DNA of 15,832 nt from JBDLSY01 sp041170585. GTDB lineage: Bacteria; Pseudomonadota; Gammaproteobacteria; Burkholderiales; Burkholderiaceae_C. The position numbers were made by a program, and so were the translations under genes. Positions 1 to 7,317 of the stretch are shown here, piece after piece (the first letter of the stretch is position 1; every line of letters begins with the position of its first letter). The notes beneath the pieces were generated by a model. It had not been told where the DNA came from. It searched no databases and saw only the letters and a list, made by a program, of their open reading frames with translations. Location of the stretch: assembly GCA_041170585.1 (NCBI GenBank), contig JBEDNN010000078.1:1-15832 (forward strand), in the 5' to 3' direction.

Positions 1-166
1 AATTTACGGTAATGTTAAATTTTAACTTTTACAGTATTTATGTTGGTATATTGTCTTGTTGATTTTACTAATTATTTCTTAATTATTAAATTTCTTTTAT
101 CAGTGATATTTGAACATTACCAAAAAATTTACTATCAAATTTAATATCACTTTTTAAAGGATTTTT

Positions 167-295
167 TTAATAATCAGGTATGGCTGATTCTGTGTAATAA
201 TCGATTTGATTTTTCAGCTTTAACTGGTCAAACTGGGCTTTAACCCAGTCATTGATATGGTCTTCAAGGGTATATTTTTGTGTGGGGTGTGTTAT
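167..295 (-). pseudogene. Remnant of the 5' end of an N6-methylase-like gene (left copy)
   Basis: Read on the minus strand, this is a 42-codon copy of the N-terminus of the broken gene at 2983-3237. It runs from the position of the start codon to the shared residues IPDY and then hits TAA at the point where similarity ends. The start codon is ATA here and ATG in the right copy. The other three differences are two silent changes and one Val-to-Ile change. It lies in the left 230-bp repeat. It cannot make a functional protein: both the start and everything after residue 42 are missing. Confidence 0.8.
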
Positions 296-399
296 TAAAT
301 AATTTGAAATAATAGTGAATAATACAAAGCATTAACTAAATATTAACTAAACATTAATTAATACTTTGCACTACGAAAGAAATAATTAAACCTTGATAA
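170..399. repeat. Long direct repeat, left copy (230 bp)
   Basis: Aligned by eye, this matches 3112-3341 at a constant offset of 2942 bp with four mismatches (left positions 242, 256, 269 and 293). All four lie in the gene-derived part, and the last ~105 bp are identical. The right boundary includes the last 14 bp of proS, although no proS gene lies next to this copy, so this copy is the duplicated or transplanted one. Together the two copies frame the restriction-modification module. Confidence 0.93.
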
Positions 400-442
400 C
401 AAAGGTGTTTTGTTTAAAAGTACAGTGAAATACAAAATAGAT

Positions 443-470
443 TTTTCAAGTGATACTGTAGACCTATACT
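443..470 (+). promoter_or_regulatory. Possible sigma70-type promoter for the regulator-methyltransferase pair
   Basis: TTTTCA (443-448) and TATACT (465-470) are separated by 16 bp, about 100 bp upstream of the ATG at 570. The -10 matches the TATAAT consensus at five of six positions and the -35 matches TTGACA at four of six. The region is so AT-rich that chance matches are common, so this is only a candidate. I saw no clear C-box-like palindrome. Confidence 0.28.
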
Positions 471-569
471 ATTTTTGAGTAGTAATATTTTCTATTTAAA
501 ATATAAAAATCAAATATGTATAAAAAATATCATTTATAATAATGAACCATATGGCATTTGATAAAAAAT

Positions 570-845
570 ATGACTATTAATAGCAATCCAGCAAAAAGAC
601 TTCTTAAATCAGAACTAATAAAAAAAGGAATATCTAGTAAAAAATTAACAATATTACTAAATAATAATGGATTTATTGAAACTAATGCTAGCGTGGCTAA
701 TAAAATTAGTCGTGGTAATTTTAGTGCTGATTTTTTTCTAAATTGTCTTTATGCTATTCAATGTACCTCTCTTATAATTGAAATACTCAATGTAGAATCG
801 TCTCATAGTAATCAAATGATATCGCATCTACCTAGTAAAATATGA
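570..845 (+). CDS. DUF6471-like small protein, possible R-M regulator
   Basis: A protein of 91 residues from the ATG at 570. A TTG at 558 in the same frame would add four residues, and neither start has a clear Shine-Dalgarno. The core pattern (LLKSELIKKGIS near the N-terminus, then VANKISRGNFSADFFLNCLYAI) matches my memory of DUF6471, a small helical, DNA-binding-looking family often found beside cytosine methyltransferases. The last codons overlap the methyltransferase start as ATGA, so the two are probably translationally coupled. A role in controlling the methyltransferase is an inference from position. No catalytic motif is visible. Confidence 0.78.
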   Translation: MTINSNPAKRLLKSELIKKGISSKKLTILLNNNGFIETNASVANKISRGNFSADFFLNCLYAIQCTSLIIEILNVESSHSNQMISHLPSKI

Positions 846-2185
846 AAAATAAATTAAAATTTATTGACTTATTCGCTGGTCTTGGTGGTATTCGTTTAGG
901 TTTTGAGCAAGCCTGTCAAGACAGAGGAATTGAAACTGAATGTGTTTTGACTTCTGAAATTAAACCTTATGCAATTCAAACATTAAAACATAACCATCAT
1001 CATGAAAATTTTGTTGGCGATATTTTTCAAGTCAAAAATGAGGATATTCCACCATTTGATTTTTTATTTGGTGGTTTTCCTTGTCAGCCATTTAGTGCAA
1101 GTGGAAAACGCAACGGTTTTGCCGATACAAGAGGAAATTTATTTTTTGAAATAGCACGAATTATAAAGCATCATCAACCCAAGGGATTTATCCTTGAAAA
1201 TGTTGAGGGTTTAGTAAAAAACAATTTAGAAAATAAACACGATAAAATTGGTAAAGCTTTAAAGAGTATTTTAAATAAGCTTGAAAATGAACTAAATTAT
1301 CAGGTGTCTTGGAAAGTGTTAGATAGCGTTGATTTTGGCGTTCCACAGTCAAGAAAAAGAGTTTTTATTGTAGGTACAAAAGATAAAAAAGTATCATTAG
1401 ACAATTTTGAACCAACTTTCAAAGTTTTGAAAGATATATTAGAGAATGGTAAACCGACAATGAATACGGCTTTTACTAAAAAATTACTTTCACGTTTTAC
1501 GATTGAGGAACTTTATGGAAAGTCAATAAAAGATAAACGAGGTGGTGAAAATAATATTCATAGTTGGGATATCGGTATCAAAGGTGAATGCTCAAAAGAC
1601 CAAATAAATTTATTGAATAAACTTTTTAAAGAGCGTAGAAAAAAGCAATGGGCAAGTGAAATTGGTATTGATTGGATGGACGGAATGCCTTTAACTTTAA
1701 ATCAAATTGAATCATTTTTTCCTGCCAAAAATTTATTTGAGAATATTGATGTAAAGGCACTTTTAGATGATTTAGTTGAAAAAGGATATATAAAATTTGA
1801 ATACCCAAAAAAATTGATTACAGAAAAGACAGCAAACGGTGTAGTCACTTCTCGTATTTATGATGAAACAAAACCAAAGGGCTACAATATTGTGTCTGGA
1901 AAACTAAGTTTTGAAGTAAATAAGATTCTAAACCCACTTGAAATTGCACCAACTTTGGTCGCAACTGATATGATTAAAATAGCGGTTCCTGATGGTAAAG
2001 GGATTAGAAAGCTAACAATAAGAGAAGGATTAAGAATTTTTGGTTATCCCGAAAATTACGAAATTCCTGTCAAAGAAAGTTTAGCATTTGATTTGTTGGG
2101 AAATACTGTTGTCGTTCCTGTTATCAAAGCCGTTGCAGAAAGAGTTTTAATTTCTTTGGAAAAGCTTCATAATACGGAATGTTAA
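842..2185 (+). CDS. dcm: DNA (cytosine-5-)-methyltransferase, Type II R-M
   Basis: A complete 447-residue C5-cytosine methyltransferase that transfers a methyl group from SAM to C5 of cytosine in a specific site, protecting host DNA from the partner endonuclease. The motifs occur in order: motif I DLFAGLGGIRLGF (residues 9-21), catalytic PCQ (80-82), motif VI ENV (119-121), motif VIII QSRKR (169-173), then a long target-recognition region, motif IX-like APTLVATD, and motif X GNTVVVPV near residue 420. The ATG overlaps the upstream stop (ATGA), and no separate ribosome site is seen. It converges on the endonuclease gene with 18 bp between the stop codons. The target-recognition region reminds me of enzymes of the NgoBV/NlaIV type (GGNNCC), but specificity cannot be read reliably from sequence alone. 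The symbol names the family, not the E. coli orthologue. Confidence 0.96.
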   Translation: MKNKLKFIDLFAGLGGIRLGFEQACQDRGIETECVLTSEIKPYAIQTLKHNHHHENFVGDIFQVKNEDIPPFDFLFGGFPCQPFSASGKRNGFADTRGNLFFEIARIIKHHQPKGFILENVEGLVKNNLENKHDKIGKALKSILNKLENELNYQVSWKVLDSVDFGVPQSRKRVFIVGTKDKKVSLDNFEPTFKVLKDILENGKPTMNTAFTKKLLSRFTIEELYGKSIKDKRGGENNIHSWDIGIKGECSKDQINLLNKLFKERRKKQWASEIGIDWMDGMPLTLNQIESFFPAKNLFENIDVKALLDDLVEKGYIKFEYPKKLITEKTANGVVTSRIYDETKPKGYNIVSGKLSFEVNKILNPLEIAPTLVATDMIKIAVPDGKGIRKLTIREGLRIFGYPENYEIPVKESLAFDLLGNTVVVPVIKAVAERVLISLEKLHNTEC

Positions 2186-2203
2186 AAATTGAAAATGCAG
2201 AAA

Positions 2204-2893
2204 TTAGAGTTTAATCCCTGTGTTTTTAAAATATGTTTTCTTTACGTTCTCTAACCAATTTTCGCTGTAACTTTCTGTACTGTGTGAATATTTTTTAAGC
2301 GTTTCAGAAATTGCATTTAAAAAAACCATTTTATTCTCAAAAGGTTGATATTGAAGTCTTTTAGAATACCAAGTGCAGGGCCTAATATTGTAAATTTGCC
2401 CTCTTTTTACTTGCATTTTTATTGGATCTTCTCCTGATGAACTTGTCATTTCCCACACTTTTTTAAGCCAAACATTATCAATTGATAGTTCAGAATTTAT
2501 CATTCTATAACTAAAAATTAAATAATCAGCCTCAATTCTTTCTGGAATTCTCAAAAGCGAAGTGCAGTAGCTATCAAAATTTGCAATGTCAAATGCTGGA
2601 CTTGCATCTGCATTAAAAGTTTTCAATTCTAAAAAACCTAAATTTGAGCTTTCTGTTAATAAAAAATCAGGGAACTCTTGTGTATTTTTTGGTTGTCTAA
2701 AATAGAAATTCTTTTGCTTTAACCATTCACTAAGCCATTCTTGAAGTAGGTCACCAATTGCGTCTTTGCCGTTGTACTTTGCAGAAACCCCACCAAGTAC
2801 AATTTCAATCCTTCCAATTTGTTCTTTTATTTTAAACTCAATTAATAATTCATCGTAAATTTCTTTAGCAGTTACTTTTTTAAAACTGTTCAT
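2204..2893 (-). CDS. Type II restriction endonuclease, PD-(D/E)xK, NgoBV-like
   Basis: A 229-residue protein encoded convergently to the cytosine methyltransferase, which is a classic arrangement for a Type II restriction gene. A PD-(D/E)xK nuclease signature is visible: Pro75-Asp76 in EFPDFLL and Glu89-x-Lys91 in FLELKTF. The early segment IEIVLGGVSAKYNGKDAIGD and the overall length resemble the NgoBV family of endonucleases as I remember it. A good ribosome site (AAGGA, about seven bases upstream) supports the ATG at 2893. The substrate would be the unmethylated form of the site protected by the neighbouring methyltransferase. The family-level call rests on recall. The nuclease role rests on the motif and the gene context. 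Confidence 0.82.
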   Translation of the reverse strand: MNSFKKVTAKEIYDELLIEFKIKEQIGRIEIVLGGVSAKYNGKDAIGDLLQEWLSEWLKQKNFYFRQPKNTQEFPDFLLTESSNLGFLELKTFNADASPAFDIANFDSYCTSLLRIPERIEADYLIFSYRMINSELSIDNVWLKKVWEMTSSSGEDPIKMQVKRGQIYNIRPCTWYSKRLQYQPFENKMVFLNAISETLKKYSHSTESYSENWLENVKKTYFKNTGIKL

Positions 2894-2982
2894 TTAAATC
2901 CTTATTTATAAGAAAGCCTTGGTTAAGATTATTTTTGCAAGAAATAGTCCAAATTTATCAATTTTATACCATAAGAATTATT

Positions 2983-3237
2983 TTATAAAAGCAATTTATT
3001 TTCAATAATAACAAAAACCGTATTATCCCGGTATTTCGTTAAACTAAAATTAGGCTTACCAAAGTTGGTTTTATTACGTGTTTTAGCCCCGCCTTGCAAG
3101 GCAGCTTTAAGATAATCAGGTATGGCTGATTCTGTGTAATAATCGATTTGATTTTTCAGCTTTAACTGGTCAAACTGGGCTTTTACCCAGTCATTGACAT
3201 GGTCTTCAAGCGTATATTTTTGTGTGGGGTGTGTCAT
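2983..3237 (-). pseudogene. Truncated N-terminus of an N6-methylase / restriction subunit-like gene
   Basis: The frame encodes 84 residues starting MTHPTQKYTLEDHV. Roughly the first 80 look native: DYYTESAIPDYLKAALQGGAK and a beta strand ending VFVIIENK resemble the N-terminal nuclease-like domain of large N6-adenine methylase/restriction proteins (Type I or IIG style), where ExK is part of a PD-(D/E)xK core. The frame then runs into LLL and a stop at the junction with the restriction-modification island, so several hundred residues are missing. It lies just downstream of proS on the same strand, and its first 42 codons are repeated in degraded form at 167-295. It is most likely non-functional. 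Confidence 0.72.
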
Positions 3238-3341
3238 TAAATAATTTGAAATAATAGTGAATAATACAAAGCATTAACTAAATATTAACTAAACATTAAT
3301 TAATACTTTGCACTACGAAAGAAATAATTAAACCTTGATAA
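3112..3341. repeat. Long direct repeat, right copy (230 bp)
   Basis: This copy is continuous with proS on its right, so it is probably the original locus. It contains the last 14 bp of proS, the proS-downstream hairpin and the first 42 codons of the broken methylase-like gene with an intact ATG. It matches 170-399 with four substitutions and no gap. Recombination between the copies would delete the whole restriction-modification module. Confidence 0.93.
3267..3310 (-). terminator. Possible proS terminator hairpin
   Basis: Downstream of proS on the minus strand, an 11-base arm (CAAAGTATTAA) can pair with TTAATGCTTTG with one G-U pair, across a 22-base AT-rich loop. The sequence that follows is T-rich but interrupted. 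The stem is weak because it is mostly A-T. The same structure is present in the left repeat at 325-368. Confidence 0.33.
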
Positions 3342-5097
3342 TATCTAGAATATGGGCAGTTATATCTGATACCGCGATATTCGTTGCTTTATCAGCGCGG
3401 CGGTGTTGATATTCTACAATGCCATCTTTTAAACCACGGTCACCCATCGTAATGCGGTGTGGTACACCGATTAACTCCCAGTCAGCAAACATAATTCCAG
3501 GGCGTTCGCCACGGTCATCTAATATGACATCAATTTTATGGGCTATTAATGTTTGGTACAGTGTTTCTGCGGCTGTTTTAACCGCTTCGCTACGGTCTAT
3601 GCCAACGGCACAAATCACTACGGTAAATGGGGCGATACTATCAGGCCAAATCATGCCTTTAGCATCGTGGTTTTGTTCAATTGCGGCGGCGGGTAAACGG
3701 GTAATACCAATGCCATAACAACCCATTTCAAACGGTTTAGGGCGACCGTCTATGTCTAAAAAAGTGGCTTTCATTATGGCACTGTATTTAGTGCCTAAAT
3801 AAAAAACATGACCGACTTCAATGCCGCGTTCAATCGCTAATATGCCCTTGCCGTCTGGAGAAGCATCACCTGCGACAACGTTGCGAATATCGGCGATTAA
3901 GTCAGGTTCAGGTACATCACGCCCCCAGTTTACGCCCGTTAAATGATATCCTACTTCATTCGCACCGCATACCCAGTCAGTCATAACGGCGACTTCACGG
4001 TCGGCAATCACGGGCAATGAATTGGGTTTATTGACTATGCCTAAGTAACCCGGTTGGCAGTTAAAATGGGCGATAATCTCGGCTTCATTTGCCAACCTAA
4101 ACCCTGCCAAACCCTCAAGTTTGCTGACTTTGGTGTCGTTCATAGTGTGGTCGCCACGCAACAATAACAAATGTAATCGCGTTTTTAATTCGTTTTTATC
4201 GTTTTTATCGCTATTGTTGTTATCATTTTTATCATTTGGTACATCGTTTGCTAAGACTATTAGTTTAACGATTGTATTGAGTGGCAGATTTAAAAACGCA
4301 GCGACTTCTTCGCAGCTGGTTTTATCAGGTGTCGCTATTTTTGCCAGCGTCTGGCTTGCATTGCCCCTTGAAGCGGGTGGCAATGTGGTGGCTTTTTCCA
4401 TATTGGCGGCATATTGACTATTTGCACAATACACAATGGCATCTTCACCTGTGGCAGCAATCACTTGAAACTCTTCGCTTTTATCGCCCCCGATTGCCCC
4501 ACTATCGGCGGCAACCGCACGGTAATTTAAACCAAAACGGTCAAAAATACGGCGATAGGTATTTGCCATAGTGTCATAACTGGCGTGTGCAGCCGTTGCA
4601 TCACGGTCAAAGCTATAGGCATCTTTCATGGTAAATTCGCGTCCACGCATTAAGCCAAAACGTGGGCGGCGTTCATCGCGAAACTTAGTTTGAATTTGAT
4701 AAACATTTTTAGGCAACTGTTTATAACTTTTAAACTCTTGGCGTGCCATATCGGTGACGACTTCTTCGCTGGTCGGTTGTAATACAAAATCACGCCCATG
4801 GCGGTCTTTGATACGCAATAACTCTGCACCCATTGCTTCAAAACGGCCCGTTTCTTGCCATAAATCAGCGGGTTGCACCACTGGCATAGTCATTTCAATC
4901 GCCCCAGCACGGTTCATTTCTTCACGCACAATCGCTTCTACTTTACGAATAACCCGTAAACCCAGCGGCATATAACTATAAATACCCGCATTAATTTTTT
5001 TAATCATACCAGCACGAATCATGAGTTGTTGGCTCACAATATCAGCATCGGCAGGGGCTTCTTTAAGGGTAGAAATATGAAATTGACTGGCACGCAT
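3328..5097 (-). CDS. proS: Prolyl-tRNA synthetase
   Basis: A complete 589-residue class II aminoacyl-tRNA synthetase that charges tRNA-Pro with proline in the cytoplasm. It is the bacterial type with a YbaK-like editing domain inserted between motifs 2 and 3 (about residues 220-400), which clears mischarged alanyl-tRNA-Pro. Recognisable parts are the N-terminus MRASQF-STLKEAP, the class II segment PVVQPADLWQETGR, motif 2 FRDERRPRFG with GREFTMKDAYSF, motif 3 GCYGIGITRL, and an anticodon-binding C-terminal domain. The N-terminal half reads like betaproteobacterial ProRS. It is slightly longer than the ~570 residues usual for the family, and an Asn/Asp/Lys-rich insert at residues 287-302 explains the extra length. 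The last 14 bp belong to the 230-bp repeat. Confidence 0.98.
   Translation of the reverse strand: MRASQFHISTLKEAPADADIVSQQLMIRAGMIKKINAGIYSYMPLGLRVIRKVEAIVREEMNRAGAIEMTMPVVQPADLWQETGRFEAMGAELLRIKDRHGRDFVLQPTSEEVVTDMARQEFKSYKQLPKNVYQIQTKFRDERRPRFGLMRGREFTMKDAYSFDRDATAAHASYDTMANTYRRIFDRFGLNYRAVAADSGAIGGDKSEEFQVIAATGEDAIVYCANSQYAANMEKATTLPPASRGNASQTLAKIATPDKTSCEEVAAFLNLPLNTIVKLIVLANDVPNDKNDNNNSDKNDKNELKTRLHLLLLRGDHTMNDTKVSKLEGLAGFRLANEAEIIAHFNCQPGYLGIVNKPNSLPVIADREVAVMTDWVCGANEVGYHLTGVNWGRDVPEPDLIADIRNVVAGDASPDGKGILAIERGIEVGHVFYLGTKYSAIMKATFLDIDGRPKPFEMGCYGIGITRLPAAAIEQNHDAKGMIWPDSIAPFTVVICAVGIDRSEAVKTAAETLYQTLIAHKIDVILDDRGERPGIMFADWELIGVPHRITMGDRGLKDGIVEYQHRRADKATNIAVSDITAHILDIIKV
4192..4239 (-). 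repeat. Low-complexity repeat inside proS (N/D/K-rich insert)
   Basis: An imperfect tandem tract built from variants of GATAAAAACG and GATAAAAATGATAAC (minus strand) encodes residues 287-302 of ProRS, almost entirely Asn, Asp and Lys. It falls between strands of the editing domain, where a flexible loop is tolerated. It keeps the reading frame. Confidence 0.75.
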
Positions 5098-5176
5098 AAG
5101 AATCTTTCAAAAAAGTTATATATTAAAAATATAGTTTTATTACTAAGCCTAAAATACCAAGCCTTAAATATTAAAT

Positions 5177-5923
5177 TTAAGGTGCTAACAGTGTTAATAC
5201 CATTTGTCTTTTAGCTAAATCGGGTAAATGCTTACGCCATTGCCCCACTGCACGGGTGTGGTTATACGCCATAGGTGAAGTTAAATCTAAAGCAATGCCT
5301 AATAAAGTATTGGGCTTGCACGTTTGTAAAATGGCATCAACTAAAGCAACATTACGATAAGGCGTTTCAATCATTATTTGGGTTTGCGACTCTAATTTAG
5401 AACGGGTTTCTAGTTCAATAAGCCGAATTTTACGTGCGGTAGACTCTTGTGGCACATAACCCACAAAAGCAAACGATTGCCCATTTAAACCACTGGCCAT
5501 TAATGCCAATAGTAATGATGAAGGGCCTACGTGGGCGATGACTTCAATACCCGCAGCATAAGCAGCTCGGACTAATAAAGCACCAGGGTCAGCCACGGCT
5601 GGACAGCCTGCTTCGGATAGTAATGCCAGCTCATGCCCCGCTAATATAGGCGATAATAATTGTTGCCAATCGTGTGCTTGTGGTTCACGCGGTATCTCTG
5701 TAATGTGTAAATCAGTAATCGCGGTATTTAAGCCTAAAGTTGCCAACATACGGCGGGCAGTACGGGCATTTTCTACCACAAAATGACGCGTACGGTGTAA
5801 TACCGCTAAAGCATCAGTTCCGTGCGTTTGTGCAAATGAGACGCTATTGTCCATCAGCAAAGGCACTGGCATTAAATGCAATGCGACGCGGTGAATCGTT
5901 AAAAGATTGGGTGAAGGCATCAT
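5177..5923 (-). CDS. RsmI/YraL-family SAM-dependent methyltransferase
   Basis: A 248-residue protein of the tetrapyrrole-methylase fold that includes RsmI, the 16S rRNA C1402 2'-O-methyltransferase. Family signatures are HFVVENARTARRML near residue 50, the glycine-rich SAM-site segment LLSEAGCPAVADPGALLV, the HVGPSSLLLALMASGLNG segment and FVGYVPQES. It is shorter than E. coli RsmI (286 residues), and the N-terminus lacks the usual GTLY-PTPIGNL form (ALHLMPVPLL here), so it matches the YraL-like paralogue group more than true RsmI. The substrate is therefore uncertain. Similarity begins around residue 11, so the first Met may not be the start. It lies between proS and maf on the same strand. 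Confidence 0.85.
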   Translation of the reverse strand: MMPSPNLLTIHRVALHLMPVPLLMDNSVSFAQTHGTDALAVLHRTRHFVVENARTARRMLATLGLNTAITDLHITEIPREPQAHDWQQLLSPILAGHELALLSEAGCPAVADPGALLVRAAYAAGIEVIAHVGPSSLLLALMASGLNGQSFAFVGYVPQESTARKIRLIELETRSKLESQTQIMIETPYRNVALVDAILQTCKPNTLLGIALDLTSPMAYNHTRAVGQWRKHLPDLAKRQMVLTLLAP

Positions 5924-5956
5924 AAAAATGTTAAAAATTCATAAAAATAAAAACCG

Positions 5957-6568
5957 TTATACGGTGTATCCAGCGTAATCCAGTACGTTATAGCCTAGTT
6001 CACTTAACAATTTGACGGTTAATATTAAAGGTAAACCAATCTGGCTGGTCGGGTCATCACTATGAATATATTCACACAAAGCAATGCCTAAGGTTTCGCT
6101 TTTACAGCTGCCTGCACAGTCATAAGGTGTATCTAAACGAAGGTAATGATTGATAGCAGCATCACTTAATAATTTGATTTTGACATCAACAACACTGATT
6201 CCAGTGCGAATGTTTGCGGTATTTCCTATGCCTTGAACAACCGCAACTGCGGTTATAAACTGCATCGTTTTACCACGCATTTTTTGTAGCATTGCTACGG
6301 CATTGTCGTGCGTATGCGGCTTGCCTAGGGCTTCACCTTGCAAGTCTAATACTTGGTCTGAACCAATAATAAATGCACTGGGATAATATTGAGCAACGGC
6401 ATGGGCTTTAGCCAATGCCAAGCGTTTAGCGATATTTAAAGGGGTTTCCTTGGGTAAAGCAGTTTCATCAACGGCGGGTGCATAGCAAGAAAACGGCACA
6501 CGCAAACGGCTGACAAGTTCTTTACGATAAGGCGAAGTGGAGGCTAAAATTAATTGTGGAATAAACAT
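5957..6568 (-). CDS. maf: Maf/YceF-type nucleotide pyrophosphatase
   Basis: A Maf-family nucleoside triphosphate pyrophosphatase that hydrolyses non-canonical or modified NTPs to the monophosphate. The N-terminal ILASTSPYRKELVSRL, the VDE triad, and GSDQV followed by GKP are all present. SDQV-L-GE-LGKP and HCAGS-like CAGSCKSE fit the YceF (7-methyl-GTP) branch better than the dTTP/UTP branch, by memory of E. coli YceF. I chose the ATG at 6568 (203 residues) because family similarity starts two residues later at PQLILAST. An upstream ATG at 6619 would add 17 residues that look non-native and sit on a 13-bp tandem duplication. No strong Shine-Dalgarno favours either start. It is divergent from yceD, as in many betaproteobacteria. 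Confidence 0.93.
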   Translation of the reverse strand: MFIPQLILASTSPYRKELVSRLRVPFSCYAPAVDETALPKETPLNIAKRLALAKAHAVAQYYPSAFIIGSDQVLDLQGEALGKPHTHDNAVAMLQKMRGKTMQFITAVAVVQGIGNTANIRTGISVVDVKIKLLSDAAINHYLRLDTPYDCAGSCKSETLGIALCEYIHSDDPTSQIGLPLILTVKLLSELGYNVLDYAGYTV

Positions 6569-6599
6569 TGATGCGTTACTGTTAAATATAAAATTGAAT

Positions 6600-6625
6600 G
6601 CGACATTGATAAGCGACATTGATAA
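6600..6625. repeat. 13-bp perfect tandem duplication before maf
   Basis: Two adjacent perfect copies of GCGACATTGATAA occur in the upstream region of maf, spanning the optional ATG at 6619. This supports the view that the extra N-terminal residues are not native coding sequence. Confidence 0.85.
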
Positions 6626-6663
6626 TAGTTAAAAAATTAAACGACTAAAAAAATATAATATAT

Positions 6664-6691
6664 AAAATATAAAAATATAAAAATATAAAAA
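6664..6691. repeat. Octanucleotide AT tract between maf and yceD
   Basis: About 3.5 copies of AAAAATAT lie in the divergent maf/yceD intergenic region, ending 20 bp before the yceD ATG. A change in copy number would alter promoter geometry for yceD. I could not identify a specific promoter within it. Confidence 0.7.
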
Positions 6692-6710
6692 CAGTCGCGT
6701 AAAATACCGT

Positions 6711-7310
6711 ATGAACTCAATTTTACAAGCCAATACCTCAATCATCTCAATGTCAATGTCTTCTGTCGTTGATTTAAACACATTTTGTGATACTGCCCAA
6801 AGCTTGGCAGCACAACAAACACCGCCTAATTGTTTTGAATGGCTTAATGATTATGTTGAAGGGCATTTACAACCCGTAGATTGGTCAATATCGGGTTCAC
6901 GCCGTGCCGTTAAAGGGGCTGAATATGATACAAGTATGCCTGCTTATGAACGGTTTTTACACGTCAAAGCCAGCACCAATGTACAAGTGATGTGTGGCCG
7001 TTGTTTACAAATGATGCCTTTAGCATTGATAGTTGATAGCACTTTACAAGTCTTTCAATCTGATGAAGCCGCCGATGAAGCGGCTTTAGCCGACCATTCA
7101 GAAGATTGCCCAGACCCCATTGTAAGCAGCCGACAGTTTGATTTAATTGCACAAATTCAAGAAGAGCTATTGTTGGCAATTCCTGAAAATCCTGTGCATG
7201 ATGAGCTAAACGAATACGGCGTAGCGTGTACTGTACCGACTGATATGGCTACTAAACCAATGTCTTTATTTGCATCAGCGTTGGCTGAACAGTTAAAGAT
7301 TAAAAACTAA
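6711..7310 (+). CDS. yceD: YceD family protein (DUF177), 23S rRNA accumulation
   Basis: A 199-residue DUF177/YceD protein. In E. coli and plants the family is implicated in 23S rRNA accumulation, and yceD normally precedes rpmF (ribosomal protein L32). Recognisable parts are the CGRCL cysteine pair near residue 95, an acidic middle region, and the conserved segment FDLIAQIQEELLLAIPENPVHD. The family domain begins around VDLNTF at about residue 20, so Met14 or Met16 are alternative starts. None has a convincing ribosome site. The neighbour that should follow, rpmF, is not present: the gene ends 7 bp before a heptanucleotide AT repeat and then meets the convergent photolyase gene. Confidence 0.9.
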   Translation: MNSILQANTSIISMSMSSVVDLNTFCDTAQSLAAQQTPPNCFEWLNDYVEGHLQPVDWSISGSRRAVKGAEYDTSMPAYERFLHVKASTNVQVMCGRCLQMMPLALIVDSTLQVFQSDEAADEAALADHSEDCPDPIVSSRQFDLIAQIQEELLLAIPENPVHDELNEYGVACTVPTDMATKPMSLFASALAEQLKIKN

Positions 7311-7317
7311 TATTATG

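Larger units (their letters stand above)
1..557. other. AT-rich leader region without an intact gene
   Basis: This stretch has no intact coding sequence. Positions 1-169 are extremely AT-rich with stops in all frames I read, and I see no recognisable feature there. Positions 170-399 are the left copy of a long direct repeat that carries a dead gene start and the last bases of proS. Positions 400-557 are the upstream region of the restriction-modification genes and probably hold their promoter. Confidence 0.7.
400..3111. mobile_element. Restriction-modification island between long direct repeats
   Basis: The segment between the two repeats contains a regulator-like small gene, a cytosine methyltransferase and a restriction endonuclease, and is visibly more AT-rich than proS. 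At its right end are about 130 bp (2983-3111) of the interrupted methylase-like gene. No transposase or integrase is present. Insertion of restriction-modification genes with long target duplications has been described from genome comparisons, and the geometry here resembles it. The right copy carries more of the broken gene than the left, so a single simple insertion does not explain everything. Confidence 0.5.

Noticed and set aside
558..569. TTG start four codons upstream for the DUF6471-like protein
   Set aside because: An ATG at 570 is in frame and is enough to include the family domain, and there is no ribosome site to favour TTG.
4650..4841. Minus-strand frame of 63 codons inside proS in another register
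   Set aside because: It overlaps conserved motif 2 of ProRS and has no ribosome site, so it is a shadow frame.
3419..4975. Several plus-strand open frames of 70-100 codons opposite proS
   Set aside because: They lie antisense to the conserved proS coding sequence, have low-complexity or Ser/Pro-rich translations and match no family.
5162..5182. Inverted repeat CCTTAAAT / ATTTAAGG at the 3' end of the RsmI-family gene as a terminator
   Set aside because: The stem is almost all A-T, overlaps the stop codon and is not followed by a T-run on the minus strand.
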